From JALYXI01 sp963716685 (lineage in GTDB: Bacteria > Acidobacteriota > Terriglobia > Bryobacterales > Bryobacteraceae), in contig CAVQTR010000003.1 in NCBI GenBank assembly GCA_963716685.1, positions 558,001 through 622,000 on the forward strand: 64,000 nt of DNA, in the 5' to 3' direction. The notes under the pieces were generated by a model, which was given only the letters and a program-made list of their open reading frames with translations, made no database searches and had not been told where the DNA came from. The position numbers and the translations under genes are program-made. Every line of letters starts with the position of its first letter. Position 1 is the first letter of the stretch. Below, piece by piece: positions 44,198 through 52,650 of this stretch.

Positions 44198-46999
44198 ATG
44201 CTGATGAATATGTTTCGAGCCGTTGTTCTGCTGCTGTTGAGCGCACAGGCCGCGTGGAGCGCCGGCGGGAGCTACCTGTTCGCCGGATTCAAGGGGAACG
44301 GCGAGGACGGAGTCTACTTCGCGATCAGCAGCGACGGCTGGCAATGGGAACTGTTGAACGCGGGCAGGCCGGTGGTGAAGGTGGAGAAGGCAGGCGAGCT
44401 GATGCGCGACCCGCAGCTGGCGCGGGGTCCGAACGGCGACTTTCATCTGGTGTGGACGTGGAGCTGGAACGTGCCGGCGCTGCTGGGGCACGCGACATCG
44501 CGCGACCTGGTGAACTGGTCCGGGCACCAGGCGCTGGACGTGATGGCGGCGCAGCCGGGAACGAAAAACGTGTGGGCTCCGGAAGCGCATTACGAGGCGG
44601 ACCGGAAGCGATGGCTGCTGATCTGGTCAAGCACGGCCGGGGGCGCGGCGGAACGGGACCACCGGATCTGGTCGGCAACGACGGTGGACTTTTCGACGGT
44701 GAGTGCGCCGAAGCTGCTGTTCGATCCTGGATTTTCGGTAATCGACGGGACGCTGCTGCGGGCTCGCGGGAAGAACTTTTTGATTTTCAAGGATGAGCGC
44801 GAGCAGCCTCTGCGGAAGTTCATCCAGTATGTGAGCGGGCCTTCGATGGAGGGACCGTGGGGCGCGATCAGCGCACCGGTGACGGAGGCGTGGAACGAGG
44901 GTCCTTCGGCGCTGCGGGTAGGGGACGAATACCGGATTTACTTCGACCATTACCGAAAGCCGCAGCATTACGGAGTGGCGGTATCGAAGGACATGGCGCA
45001 CTGGACGGACGAGACGGCGCGGCTGCGGTTTCCGGAAGGGCTGCGGCACGGATCGTTCCTGGCAATCACGGACGAGGAGGCCGGGCGGCTGCGCAGCATG
45101 GGACGCGCGGTGGCAAACCGGCGGCCGCTGCAACCGAATGCGTTCAATCCGCTGCCGCTGACGGCGGTGAAGCCGACGGGCTGGCTGCTGGAGCAGCTGC
45201 GGATTCAGGCGGACGGGCTGAGCGGACATCTGGACGAATTTTGGCAGGACCTGGGGAAGAACAGCGGGTGGCTGGGTGGCACGGGGGAGAGCTGGGAGCG
45301 CGGTCCTTACTATCTGGACGGACTGGTTCCGCTGGCGTACCTGACGGGCGACGCGCGGCTGATCAACAAGGTGAAGACGTGGATGGACTGGACGCTGGAG
45401 CATACGCAGCCGGACGGATGGATTGGTCCGACGAACGCGAAGGATCCGAAACATCCTTACGACTGGTGGCCGAATTTCGTGATGCTGAAGGCGCTGAGCC
45501 AGTACCAGGAGGCGACCGGGGACGCGCGGGTAATTCCGGCGATGGAGAAGTATTTCGCGTATCAGGCGAAGCATCTGGAGGAGCGCCCGCTGCAGGAGTG
45601 GGCGGTGTTCCGGTGGCAGGACGAAGTGCTGACGATTTTGTGGCTGTACAACCGGAACGGCGATGCGTCGCTGCTGGAGCTGGCGCGGCGGGTGCGGGCG
45701 CAGGGGCATGACTGGGAGGCGCAGTTCGCAAAGTTTCCTTATCCGGAGAAGGTAAGCCGGAGGGACGCGAACCTGGCATCGCACGGGGTGAACAACGGGA
45801 TGGCGATGAAGGCGGCGCCCGTGGCGTGGGTGCTGACGGGCGACCCGCGGGACCGGGCGGGGCTGGACGAGATGCTGGGCAAGCTGGACCGCTTCCACGC
45901 GCAGCCGGAGGGGATTTTCGGCGCGGACGAACATCTGGCGGGGCGCGACCCTTCGCAGGGAACGGAGCTGTGCACGGTGGTGGAGGCGATGTTTTCGCTG
46001 GAGACGGACGCGGCGATTCTGGGCGACGCGACGCTGGGCGACCGGCTGGAGCGAGTGGCCTACAACGCGCTGCCGGGCACGATGACGGCGGACATGTGGG
46101 CGCACCAGTATGACCAGCAGGCAAACCAGGTGATGTGCTCGCTGGCGAACCGGCGATGGACGACGAACGGGCCGGCATCGAACATTTTCGGACTGGAGCC
46201 GAATTTCGGCTGCTGCACGGCGAACCTGCATCAGGGATGGCCGAAGCTGGCGGCGAACCTGTGGATGGCGACACCGGACCACGGCCTGGCGGCGATAGCG
46301 TACGGCCCGAGCGAGGTGACGGCGGTAGCGGGAAACGGCGCGGCTGTGACGCTGAGCGAGACGACGGAGTATCCATTCAGGGAAACGGTGGCGCTGCGGG
46401 TGAAGCTGGAGCGGGCGGCGGAGTTTCCGCTGGCGCTGCGCATTCCGGGGTGGGCAGCGGGCGCGACGGTGACGGTGAACGGCGCGGCCGCTGCGGGAGT
46501 GAAGCCGGGGGAATTCTTCCGGGTGATGCGGACGTGGAAGGACGGCGACCGGGTGGAACTGCGGTTTCCGATGGCGGTGCGCACCTCGACCTGGTACAAC
46601 GATTCGGTGGCGGTGGAGCGAGGACCGCTGGTGTATTCGCTGAAAATCGGCGAGAGCTGGCATGCGTTGAAAAAGACCGGACCGGCGACGGACTGGGAAG
46701 TTTTCCCGACGACGCCCTGGAATTATGCGCTGGCGATTGACCGCGCGAACCCGGCGGCGGGGGTGCGGGTGACGGAGCGGCCGATGGGACGGCAGCCCTT
46801 CAGCGCGGACGGGTCTCCGATTGAGCTGATGGTGCGGGCGCGGCGGCTGGCGGCGTGGCAACTGGTGGACGATTCTGCGGGGACGGTGCCGGTAAGCCCG
46901 GTACGGAGCAATTTGCCGGAGGAAGAAGTGACACTGATTCCGTATGGGGCGGCGAAACTGCGGATCACGGCGTTTCCGACGCTGGCCGGGACACACTAA
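44198..46999 (+). CDS. GH43-like propeller fused to GH127 beta-L-arabinofuranosidase
   Basis: A 933-residue secreted protein (signal peptide MLMNMFRAVVLLLLSAQAAWSA). Residues about 22-300 look like a five-bladed GH43/DUF-type propeller (LMRDPQLARGPNGDFHLVWT, VWAPEAHYEADRKRWLLIWS, EGPSALRVGDEYRIYFDHY). From about 310 a GH127 (DUF1680) module follows, with NPLPLTAVKPTGWLLEQLRI. The zinc/catalytic residues of GH127 are present: Glu590 and Cys592 in GTELCTVVE, and Cys672-Cys673 in FGCCTANLHQGWP (Cys672 is the nucleophile equivalent). Members release L-arabinofuranose from plant glycans. The pairing suggests degradation of arabinan or arabinoxylan side chains. The substrate is inferred. Confidence 0.85.
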   Translation: MLMNMFRAVVLLLLSAQAAWSAGGSYLFAGFKGNGEDGVYFAISSDGWQWELLNAGRPVVKVEKAGELMRDPQLARGPNGDFHLVWTWSWNVPALLGHATSRDLVNWSGHQALDVMAAQPGTKNVWAPEAHYEADRKRWLLIWSSTAGGAAERDHRIWSATTVDFSTVSAPKLLFDPGFSVIDGTLLRARGKNFLIFKDEREQPLRKFIQYVSGPSMEGPWGAISAPVTEAWNEGPSALRVGDEYRIYFDHYRKPQHYGVAVSKDMAHWTDETARLRFPEGLRHGSFLAITDEEAGRLRSMGRAVANRRPLQPNAFNPLPLTAVKPTGWLLEQLRIQADGLSGHLDEFWQDLGKNSGWLGGTGESWERGPYYLDGLVPLAYLTGDARLINKVKTWMDWTLEHTQPDGWIGPTNAKDPKHPYDWWPNFVMLKALSQYQEATGDARVIPAMEKYFAYQAKHLEERPLQEWAVFRWQDEVLTILWLYNRNGDASLLELARRVRAQGHDWEAQFAKFPYPEKVSRRDANLASHGVNNGMAMKAAPVAWVLTGDPRDRAGLDEMLGKLDRFHAQPEGIFGADEHLAGRDPSQGTELCTVVEAMFSLETDAAILGDATLGDRLERVAYNALPGTMTADMWAHQYDQQANQVMCSLANRRWTTNGPASNIFGLEPNFGCCTANLHQGWPKLAANLWMATPDHGLAAIAYGPSEVTAVAGNGAAVTLSETTEYPFRETVALRVKLERAAEFPLALRIPGWAAGATVTVNGAAAAGVKPGEFFRVMRTWKDGDRVELRFPMAVRTSTWYNDSVAVERGPLVYSLKIGESWHALKKTGPATDWEVFPTTPWNYALAIDRANPAAGVRVTERPMGRQPFSADGSPIELMVRARRLAAWQLVDDSAGTVPVSPVRSNLPEEEVTLIPYGAAKLRITAFPTLAGTH

Positions 47000-47067
47000 G
47001 GGCTTGCGGGGTGCGGGCGGGTTCGGGTTGGGCCGGTTTTTGTCAGATTGAGTTGGCGTTTTCCGGG

Positions 47068-47643
47068 TTAGCGGAGCGATTCGATGAGTTTGGCCTTCTC
47101 TTCGGGGGTGAACTCGGGGAACGGTTCGCCCGGATATTGCTTTTTGTGCTGTTCGACGGCGAAGTCCCAGAGCTCTTCGGCAGAGGCTTTCTGAACGAAG
47201 CCAATGTTGCGGACTAAGGCGCTTTGGCGGCGTTCTTTCTGGAGTTCGCGCAGGGTGGCGAGCGCTTTGTAGAAGGCGCGGTCGTGCATGGCCTGGTAGC
47301 GGAGCATGAGGGCGAGCTTCTTTTCGGGGAAGAAGTCGTCGTCGGGCGCGTTGTTGAGGGTGACGGATTGCGCGACCATGGCGCGGCGCGCGAACCAGAG
47401 CGACATCGCCATCTTTTCGACGAGGAACTCTTCGGTGGTGGTGTTGGGGTGGTGCTCGAAGCGGAGATCGTTCTTCATGGCGTTGTAGTCTTCGCGGCTT
47501 TCGCCTTCGATGATGAGCTTGCCACTGGCGAGGCCGTGTTTGAAGGCGTTCAGGCTGGAGGCGGCTTTGCCGGATTCGGTGCGCGGGCCGGTGGAGGACT
47601 GCGCGTTGGTTTTGTTGGCCTGGATCTGCGCGGCGGATGACAT
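47068..47643 (-). CDS. Conserved hypothetical protein with N-terminal STGP motif
   Basis: A 191-residue soluble protein with no signal peptide. The N terminus (ANKTNAQSSTGPRTESGKA and NAFKHGLASG) is a motif I recognise from a multi-copy family of unknown function in Acidobacteriota. The rest is charged and helical (LRELQKERRQSALVRNIGF), ending EFTPEEKAKLIESL. A GGAGAA site lies 8 nt upstream of ATG 47643. It follows the 47670-48350 gene by 26 bp on the same strand, so the two are probably cotranscribed. Confidence 0.65.
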   Translation of the reverse strand: MSSAAQIQANKTNAQSSTGPRTESGKAASSLNAFKHGLASGKLIIEGESREDYNAMKNDLRFEHHPNTTTEEFLVEKMAMSLWFARRAMVAQSVTLNNAPDDDFFPEKKLALMLRYQAMHDRAFYKALATLRELQKERRQSALVRNIGFVQKASAEELWDFAVEQHKKQYPGEPFPEFTPEEKAKLIESLR

Positions 47644-47669
47644 TTCGGTGGTTCTCCTTTTTGGTTTAG

Positions 47670-48350
47670 TTAGATTTCGACGAGTTCCTGCTGGTTGGTG
47701 ACGGGGTTGTGACGCCAGATGCTGCGCGGCTGGTAGCGGTCGCGCACGGGCGGCGGGTAGGGGCTGAGTTCGCTGATGAGGTCGAGATCGATGAAGAGCG
47801 CCTGGCCGCTGGGGGTCATTGGCTTCGAGTTGTCGGCGGGGAAGAGCAGCGGGCCGTTGCGTTCGAGGTACTTGATTTGTTCGGTGGCGCGAACGGTTTC
47901 GATGACGGTTTCCCAGCGGTTTTCACTGACGCGGGTGACGGTTTTGGTGGTGCGGTCGAGGAGCTGGCCGCATTCGGTGAGCTGGACGAGGCCGCGGCGG
48001 AGGTTTTTGTAGATGAGGAGGCGGTCGCGGAAATCGTCCTGCCGCTCGGCGATCCAGGAGATGGCGTTGCCCTTTTCCTTTTCGGAGGCTTCGAAGGCGA
48101 GCTGGCGCTCTTCGGCGTCGGCTTCAGAGGCGCGGAAGGGCCAGTTGTGCTGGTCATGCCAGGCGTGCCACTGGGGCGGGGCGAGGTACTGGGGGTCGTC
48201 GGGAGGGACGGGGTGGTTGGGCGGGAAGGTGAATTTGCGCCACGCGCGGTCGATATCGCGGGAGCCGACGTAGAAGTAGAAACGGAAGGCGCTGTAGGCT
48301 TCGCCGGTTTCGTTGGGGAGCTGGGTCCAGGGAGCGGAATGGTAGGCCAT
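47670..48350 (-). CDS. Hypothetical protein, terminase-small-subunit-like N terminus
   Basis: A 226-residue soluble protein. ATG 48350 (MAYHSAPWTQLPNETGEAY) has GGAG 5 nt upstream; the frame further upstream is low-complexity and not conserved-looking. The opening W--LP-ET--AY-AF--Y---G resembles phage small-terminase-like proteins that start by a helix-turn-helix, but a clear DNA-binding motif is absent. The middle is a charged helical region (EADAEERQLAFEASEKEKG). Function unknown. It pairs with the STGP-motif gene downstream. Confidence 0.55.
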   Translation of the reverse strand: MAYHSAPWTQLPNETGEAYSAFRFYFYVGSRDIDRAWRKFTFPPNHPVPPDDPQYLAPPQWHAWHDQHNWPFRASEADAEERQLAFEASEKEKGNAISWIAERQDDFRDRLLIYKNLRRGLVQLTECGQLLDRTTKTVTRVSENRWETVIETVRATEQIKYLERNGPLLFPADNSKPMTPSGQALFIDLDLISELSPYPPPVRDRYQPRSIWRHNPVTNQQELVEI

Positions 48351-48414
48351 TTCGACTCCACGGTAACAGGGGGGAATGAAGGGACTGGGGTAAGTTGTTG
48401 AGGGGATTGGGGCG

Positions 48415-48822
48415 ATGGGGTGTGAATGGGAGTTGGGGGTGGGAGTGGGCGCAGCGAGGCAATGTGGAAAGAAAACGGAAATCGAGCAGGAGTTTCCGAA
48501 TCTTTTGGCTGATGGATACAGGGTGACCAGCGACCCCACGCGGCAGTACAACTGCATAGCGTGGGCGGCTGGCGTGAACGATGACTGGTGGGAAGCCGCA
48601 GAACGATACACGTGGCCCGAAGGCGCTCCGCGCGAATATGCTAATGAGGCTTTGACAGCCGCATACTCGGTACTCGGGTCAACATCTGTTCTGGGCGCCT
48701 TTGTAAGAAGGGTTTGACAAATTTGTTCTCTATGCTGGAGTCGGACACATGCTGCCAGGCGATTGGCAGACGGGAAATGGACGAGCAAACTCGGCCCCAA
48801 AAGTGTTCAGCGCTCCAGCTGA
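48415..48822 (+). pseudogene. DUF7689-type gene disrupted by two compensating frameshifts
   Basis: The first 100 codons contain the family-like block FPNLLADGYRVTSDPTRQYN, CIAWAAGVNDDWWEAAERY, and TWPEGAPREY, then stop at 48715-48717. The next family-like segment EGFDKFVLYAGVG is found in a different frame, and THAARRLADGKWTSKLGPK follows back in the first frame from 48745. So a short stretch (about 48695-48745) is out of frame and carries the stop. The gene looks decayed or mis-sequenced. Family name from memory of the motif, moderate certainty. Function unknown. Confidence 0.55.
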
Positions 48823-48930
48823 AGCCGTTCAGAAGGAAAAAGCCCCGGTCAAATGATGCGCGGGAAGAAAGAAGGGCGAAGTCTCCGCGCCAGTCATCGG
48901 CGTCTAAGATAAACGATCAGCACCGCTCCT

Positions 48931-49575
48931 ATGATCCGATATCACTACATTTGCGCCAAGTGGGGGATTGATAATATCTGCAGGGGAAGGCTAAAAGTTG
49001 CTCGATTTGAAGACGCCAACGATCCTTTTGAGTTAGAGGCGTTCTATTCTCCCGACCGTTTTACTCGGACCGGGCTCCGAAAAGCAAGACACGAAGCTGC
49101 GGACAGTTTCGGCTTCCTGTGTTTTAGCGAGACTTGGAGAAGTCCGGTAATGTGGTCACACTACGCTGACCGACATCGCGGTCTGTGTCTAGGATTTGAT
49201 ATTCCCGAAAGCCACCTCTTAAAAGTCGAGTATTCCTACAAGCGGATTGCGTCGCCTTTAAAGTTCGATGTGCCAGAGCCTCTCCGTCTTAAGATCGCAA
49301 CAAGCCATATAGCAACAAAGTTTGCAGGCTGGAGCTATGAAAGGGAATGGCGATGTATATCGAAACTATCGAGTCTTGAATGTGACGATAATGGCAAGTG
49401 TTTTGTCAACTTCGACGAGGATCTTGTCTTGAAGAAGGTTTTTATCGGATGTCAATCGAAAGTTACCACTTCGGGTGTTACCGAAGCTTTAGGAGAAATG
49501 GCGCGAACCGTCGCCGTGATTCCAACGCGCCTCGCGTTCAAGTCGTTTCGGGTAGTCACTCAAAGGAACAAGTAG
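48931..49575 (+). CDS. DUF2971 domain-containing protein
   Basis: A 214-residue cytoplasmic protein with the DUF2971 pattern: LKVARFEDANDPFE, GFLCFSETWRSPVMWSHYAD, RGLCLGFD, and FAGWSYEREWRC. The biochemical role is unknown; homologues turn up sporadically in accessory and defence-rich regions. Base composition is visibly lower in GC than the flanking core genes, which suggests recent acquisition. No ribosome binding site is obvious before ATG 48931. Confidence 0.8.
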   Translation: MIRYHYICAKWGIDNICRGRLKVARFEDANDPFELEAFYSPDRFTRTGLRKARHEAADSFGFLCFSETWRSPVMWSHYADRHRGLCLGFDIPESHLLKVEYSYKRIASPLKFDVPEPLRLKIATSHIATKFAGWSYEREWRCISKLSSLECDDNGKCFVNFDEDLVLKKVFIGCQSKVTTSGVTEALGEMARTVAVIPTRLAFKSFRVVTQRNK

Positions 49576-49647
49576 TGCTTCAGTCAAGCTGAGTTGTGAA
49601 GTAAGTTGTTGCCGAAGATTGGCTATCGTTTGGGCAATTCCGGCGCG

Positions 49648-49929
49648 TTATTTTTTGGGTTGGGGTTTTGCCTGCTCATCTGCTTTATCAGGAACTTCCT
49701 GTGCTTTTGGCACTGGTGAAATATGGACTGAGGATTGTCGGGTGATCGGCTGGTAAACGACAAACATCGTCTTCTTCGCGCCGACAGGCGGGAGCGATGG
49801 CGAATTGACGCCTCTATAAATGGCAGCGCCGAAGATTTCCTTCGGAACGACGTTCGTGCTTGTTTGTTGGGCAAAAACGTATTCAACGGAGAACACCGGC
49901 ACGAAGACAAGAGCGGCACGAAGCATCAT
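49648..49929 (-). CDS. Small secreted hypothetical protein
   Basis: A 93-residue frame with a plausible signal peptide (MLRAALVFVPVFSVEYVFAQ) and a polar, Lys/Pro/Gln-rich C terminus (EQAKPQPKK). No motif is recognised. There is no clear ribosome binding site, and an overlapping frame of similar length exists, so it may not be real. Confidence 0.4.
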   Translation of the reverse strand: MMLRAALVFVPVFSVEYVFAQQTSTNVVPKEIFGAAIYRGVNSPSLPPVGAKKTMFVVYQPITRQSSVHISPVPKAQEVPDKADEQAKPQPKK

Positions 49930-50050
49930 TGCTGTAGTTTAGCTCTTCACGTGAAAGAGCGAGGTGCAGCGTAGGTCGGTAAGTTCGAGACGTTCCATCC
50001 CAGAAGCCTGTTATGTGCAGTTAGTTGCCCTCCTTTTGGCTCGTGGTCTA

Positions 50051-50935
50051 ATGAACTACTTCGAATTGAAACCGATGCGTGTAGTTTCAACATCGCTATT
50101 CGCGTTCGCCGCATTCATGGCTCCCGCCTGGGCTCAGTCGCCGCTGAGCTCTTCCAAAGCGGCCAGCGCGCCGGAGAACAAATTCACAACTGTGAATGGG
50201 GTTCGGCTACATTACCTGGACTGGGGCGGTTCCGGGGATGCCCTGTTGTTTTTGACCGCATTGGGCGGAACGGCCGGCGACTTTCAGCCTCTTGCTGTCG
50301 CCCTGATCGATCACTTTCACGTGCTCGGCCTGACTCGGCGGGGCCAGGGATTTTCTGAAAAGCCGGAGACCGGATATGACACGGCTGCGTTGACCGACGA
50401 CATTAAAGCGTTCCTTGATGCCATGGCGATCAGGCGCGTCACCGTGGTCGGCTATTCACTGGCAGGGAACGAATTGACCGAGTTCGCCGGACTCTATCCC
50501 CAGAGAGTCGCGAAGCTTGTCTATCTGGATGCCGCGTATGACCTCGCGGAGAATAAAGAGCTTGGCAGAGACTTACATTTGCCTCCGCTGCGCGCGGATG
50601 ATGCAACGCTGCAACTGGTGGAACGCTCGAACGAATATCGGCCTGACTATTCACGCATCCAGGCGCCCGCTCTCGGCTTTTTTGTGACTTACGATGAACC
50701 GCCGGCGAATACAACCTTTGAAGAGGACACAAAAAAGAAGCTGCTGGCATGGTGGTACGACTATGGTAAGGCGTACCGGCGCGAACAGATCGAGCGGTTT
50801 CGGGCAGGGGTCAAACAGGCGACGGTAGTGGAGCTGCATGGCACCACTCATGGCGGATTCGTTTTCGAAGAAAAACAACAGGCAATCCTGATCCGTGAGA
50901 TGCGGAAGTTTCTCATCATGCCCGATCAGCAGTAA
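50051..50935 (+). CDS. Secreted alpha/beta hydrolase
   Basis: A 294-residue alpha/beta-hydrolase-fold enzyme with a signal peptide (MRVVSTSLFAFAAFMAPAWA). FTTVNGVRLHYLDWGGSG opens the fold, the nucleophile is Ser in VVGYSLAGNEL, and the catalytic His is in HGTTHGGFVF. The oxyanion region reads TALGGTAGDF. The reaction is not predictable; esterase, epoxide hydrolase or lactonase are possible. I give ATG 50051; ATG 50075 (the start of the signal peptide proper) is equally plausible, and the frame opens at 49964. GC content is lower than in the core genes. Confidence 0.78.
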   Translation: MNYFELKPMRVVSTSLFAFAAFMAPAWAQSPLSSSKAASAPENKFTTVNGVRLHYLDWGGSGDALLFLTALGGTAGDFQPLAVALIDHFHVLGLTRRGQGFSEKPETGYDTAALTDDIKAFLDAMAIRRVTVVGYSLAGNELTEFAGLYPQRVAKLVYLDAAYDLAENKELGRDLHLPPLRADDATLQLVERSNEYRPDYSRIQAPALGFFVTYDEPPANTTFEEDTKKKLLAWWYDYGKAYRREQIERFRAGVKQATVVELHGTTHGGFVFEEKQQAILIREMRKFLIMPDQQ

Positions 50936-51178
50936 GTGACAGGTGACCGGCTACGCTGGGTGTGGAGCGGCCTCCATCAAGGCGAGACAGATTATGCACT
51001 TTATAAGAGACGGACATCACGAAAGGTTTGCCGCACACGAGAGTTGTTCGTTCATCAGGTGGCGGCGTGAGCGCGATCGCGTTTCAGTCCCAGGTTTTCT
51101 GGTGAACGCGCGGCCGTCTTTGGTGTTTCGGCAGGTGGAGAACTTAATCGGTTCGGGGCGGCGTCGTAGGCTGGTCTT

Positions 51179-51922
51179 GTGACGGATACCCGGCCCTTCG
51201 TCGGATGCTGTGGGTGGAGCGAAGCACAGGCGCGCTATGTTGCCGACTTTCCGACGATCGAGCTCCAGACGACGTTTTATCAGCCTCCTGCACCTGCCGT
51301 CGCCAAGCGGTGGAAAGCCCTCGCGCCGCCGGGCTTTCGCTTCTGCCTGAAGGCGTGGCAGCTGATCACGCATACGCCGTCGAGCCCTACGTACCGGAGG
51401 CTGAAAGCGGCGATCAGTGCGACGGAACAGGACCTTTACGGCAGCTTCCGGCCCACGGAACAGGTGCTGCTGGCGTGGGAGCGCACGCGCGAGATCGCGG
51501 ACATCCTGCAGGCGGAGGTGATTGTGTTTCAGTGCCCGAAGTCGTTTCTGCCAACAGGGGAGAACACGCGGAATCTGACGGCGTTCTTTCGCCAGATTGA
51601 GCGGGAGGATCGCGTGCTGGCGTGGGAGCCGAGGGGTCCGGACTGGAAGCCTGCACTCGTTGCGAGGATTTGTGACGAGAACGGGCTGGTGCATTGTGTG
51701 GACCCGTTCGAGGCGAGCCCCGTGTTTGGGGAGAGTCTCTACTGGCGGCTTCACGGCAGGACCGGGTACGGCTACAAATATACGGACGAAGACCTGGCCG
51801 AATTGGAAGCGATGCTGCATGCCCAGGCGCACCTGCCGGGGCCGCATTACGTGATGTTCAACAATATCTATTCGCGTCAGGACGCGCAGCGGTTCGAGGA
51901 GCGGCTGAGTCGCGCGGCTTAG
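51179..51922 (+). CDS. DUF72 (YecE-like) protein
   Basis: A 247-residue TIM-barrel-like protein of the DUF72 family. FVGCCGWSE at the N terminus, TIELQTTFYQPP, FRFCLKAWQLITH, VLAWEPRGPDW and YVMFNNIYSRQDAQRF are family blocks. The biochemical role is not established. Start GTG 51179. Nothing recognisable lies in the 243 bp upstream (50936-51178). Confidence 0.85.
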   Translation: MTDTRPFVGCCGWSEAQARYVADFPTIELQTTFYQPPAPAVAKRWKALAPPGFRFCLKAWQLITHTPSSPTYRRLKAAISATEQDLYGSFRPTEQVLLAWERTREIADILQAEVIVFQCPKSFLPTGENTRNLTAFFRQIEREDRVLAWEPRGPDWKPALVARICDENGLVHCVDPFEASPVFGESLYWRLHGRTGYGYKYTDEDLAELEAMLHAQAHLPGPHYVMFNNIYSRQDAQRFEERLSRAA

Positions 51923-51942
51923 CGGTGGACGGGCTGCCAGCC

Positions 51943-52590
51943 TCAGGCGCGTTTCTTCAGGACGATGTGCATGGCGAGTTCGGTGGAGGCGTGTTCGGTG
52001 TAATGGTAGCCGAGCTCGGGGAGATCGACACGGGCGAAGAGATTCTCACCCGAGCCCATGAGGATGGGACGGAATGCGAGGTGCAGTTCGTCGATGAGGC
52101 GCGCCCGGAGGTATTGCTGGATGGTGGCGACGCCGCCACCGATGCGGACGTCGCGGTCGCCGGCAGCCTGTTTAGCGCGCTGCAGAGCGGTTTCGATGCC
52201 GTCGGTGACGAAGTGAAAGGTGGTGCCACCTTTCATCTGGAGCGGGTCGCGCGGGTGATGGGTGAGCACGAAGACGGGGACGTGATAGGGAGGCTCTTCG
52301 CCCCACCAGCCTTGCCAGGAATCGTCAGGCCAGGGGCCGCGCACGGGGCCGAACATGTTGCGACCGAGAATCCACGCGCCGACGTTCTCCATTCCGCGCC
52401 GGGCCCAGTCGTTGTCAACGCCCGTGGAGCCACCGTCGTGACCGTGCATCTCTCGCCAGTTGCGGGTGGCGAAGAACCAGGCGAACAGCTCGGGTCCGCG
52501 CAGGCCGAGTGGGTTATCGAGGCTCTGGTCCGGGCCGGCAGCGTAGCCATCGAGCGAGACGGAAAAGCAGTTGACGCGGACGAGGGGCAT
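51943..52590 (-). CDS. Dihydrofolate reductase family protein (RibD C-terminal type)
   Basis: A 215-residue NADPH-dependent reductase-like protein. VRVNCFSVSLDGYAAGPD at the N terminus, AWILGRNMFGPVRGPW, DVRIGGGVATIQQYLRARLI and DELHLAFRPILMGSGENLF match the RibD_C / YyaP-YwjB group, rather than folate DHFR itself. The substrate is unknown. It is convergent with the DUF72 gene, 20 bp apart. Confidence 0.87.
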   Translation of the reverse strand: MPLVRVNCFSVSLDGYAAGPDQSLDNPLGLRGPELFAWFFATRNWREMHGHDGGSTGVDNDWARRGMENVGAWILGRNMFGPVRGPWPDDSWQGWWGEEPPYHVPVFVLTHHPRDPLQMKGGTTFHFVTDGIETALQRAKQAAGDRDVRIGGGVATIQQYLRARLIDELHLAFRPILMGSGENLFARVDLPELGYHYTEHASTELAMHIVLKKRA

Positions 52591-52650
52591 GGAGTGTTTT
52601 CAGTATAGGATGAGCCTCGGGATTGACCGATTTAAACGGCATCGCGCGGC

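Noticed and set aside
44627..46996. A 789-codon minus-strand frame opposite the GH127 fusion
   Set aside because: It is Arg/Pro/His-rich with no motif, as expected for the antisense of a GC-rich gene.
48351..48800. N-terminal extension of the terminase-like gene to 48800
   Set aside because: The added part is antisense to the DUF7689-like remnant, and a ribosome binding site precedes ATG 48350.
50936..51178. A small frame (50943-51182) before the DUF72 gene
   Set aside because: No motif, Arg-rich composition and no ribosome binding site.
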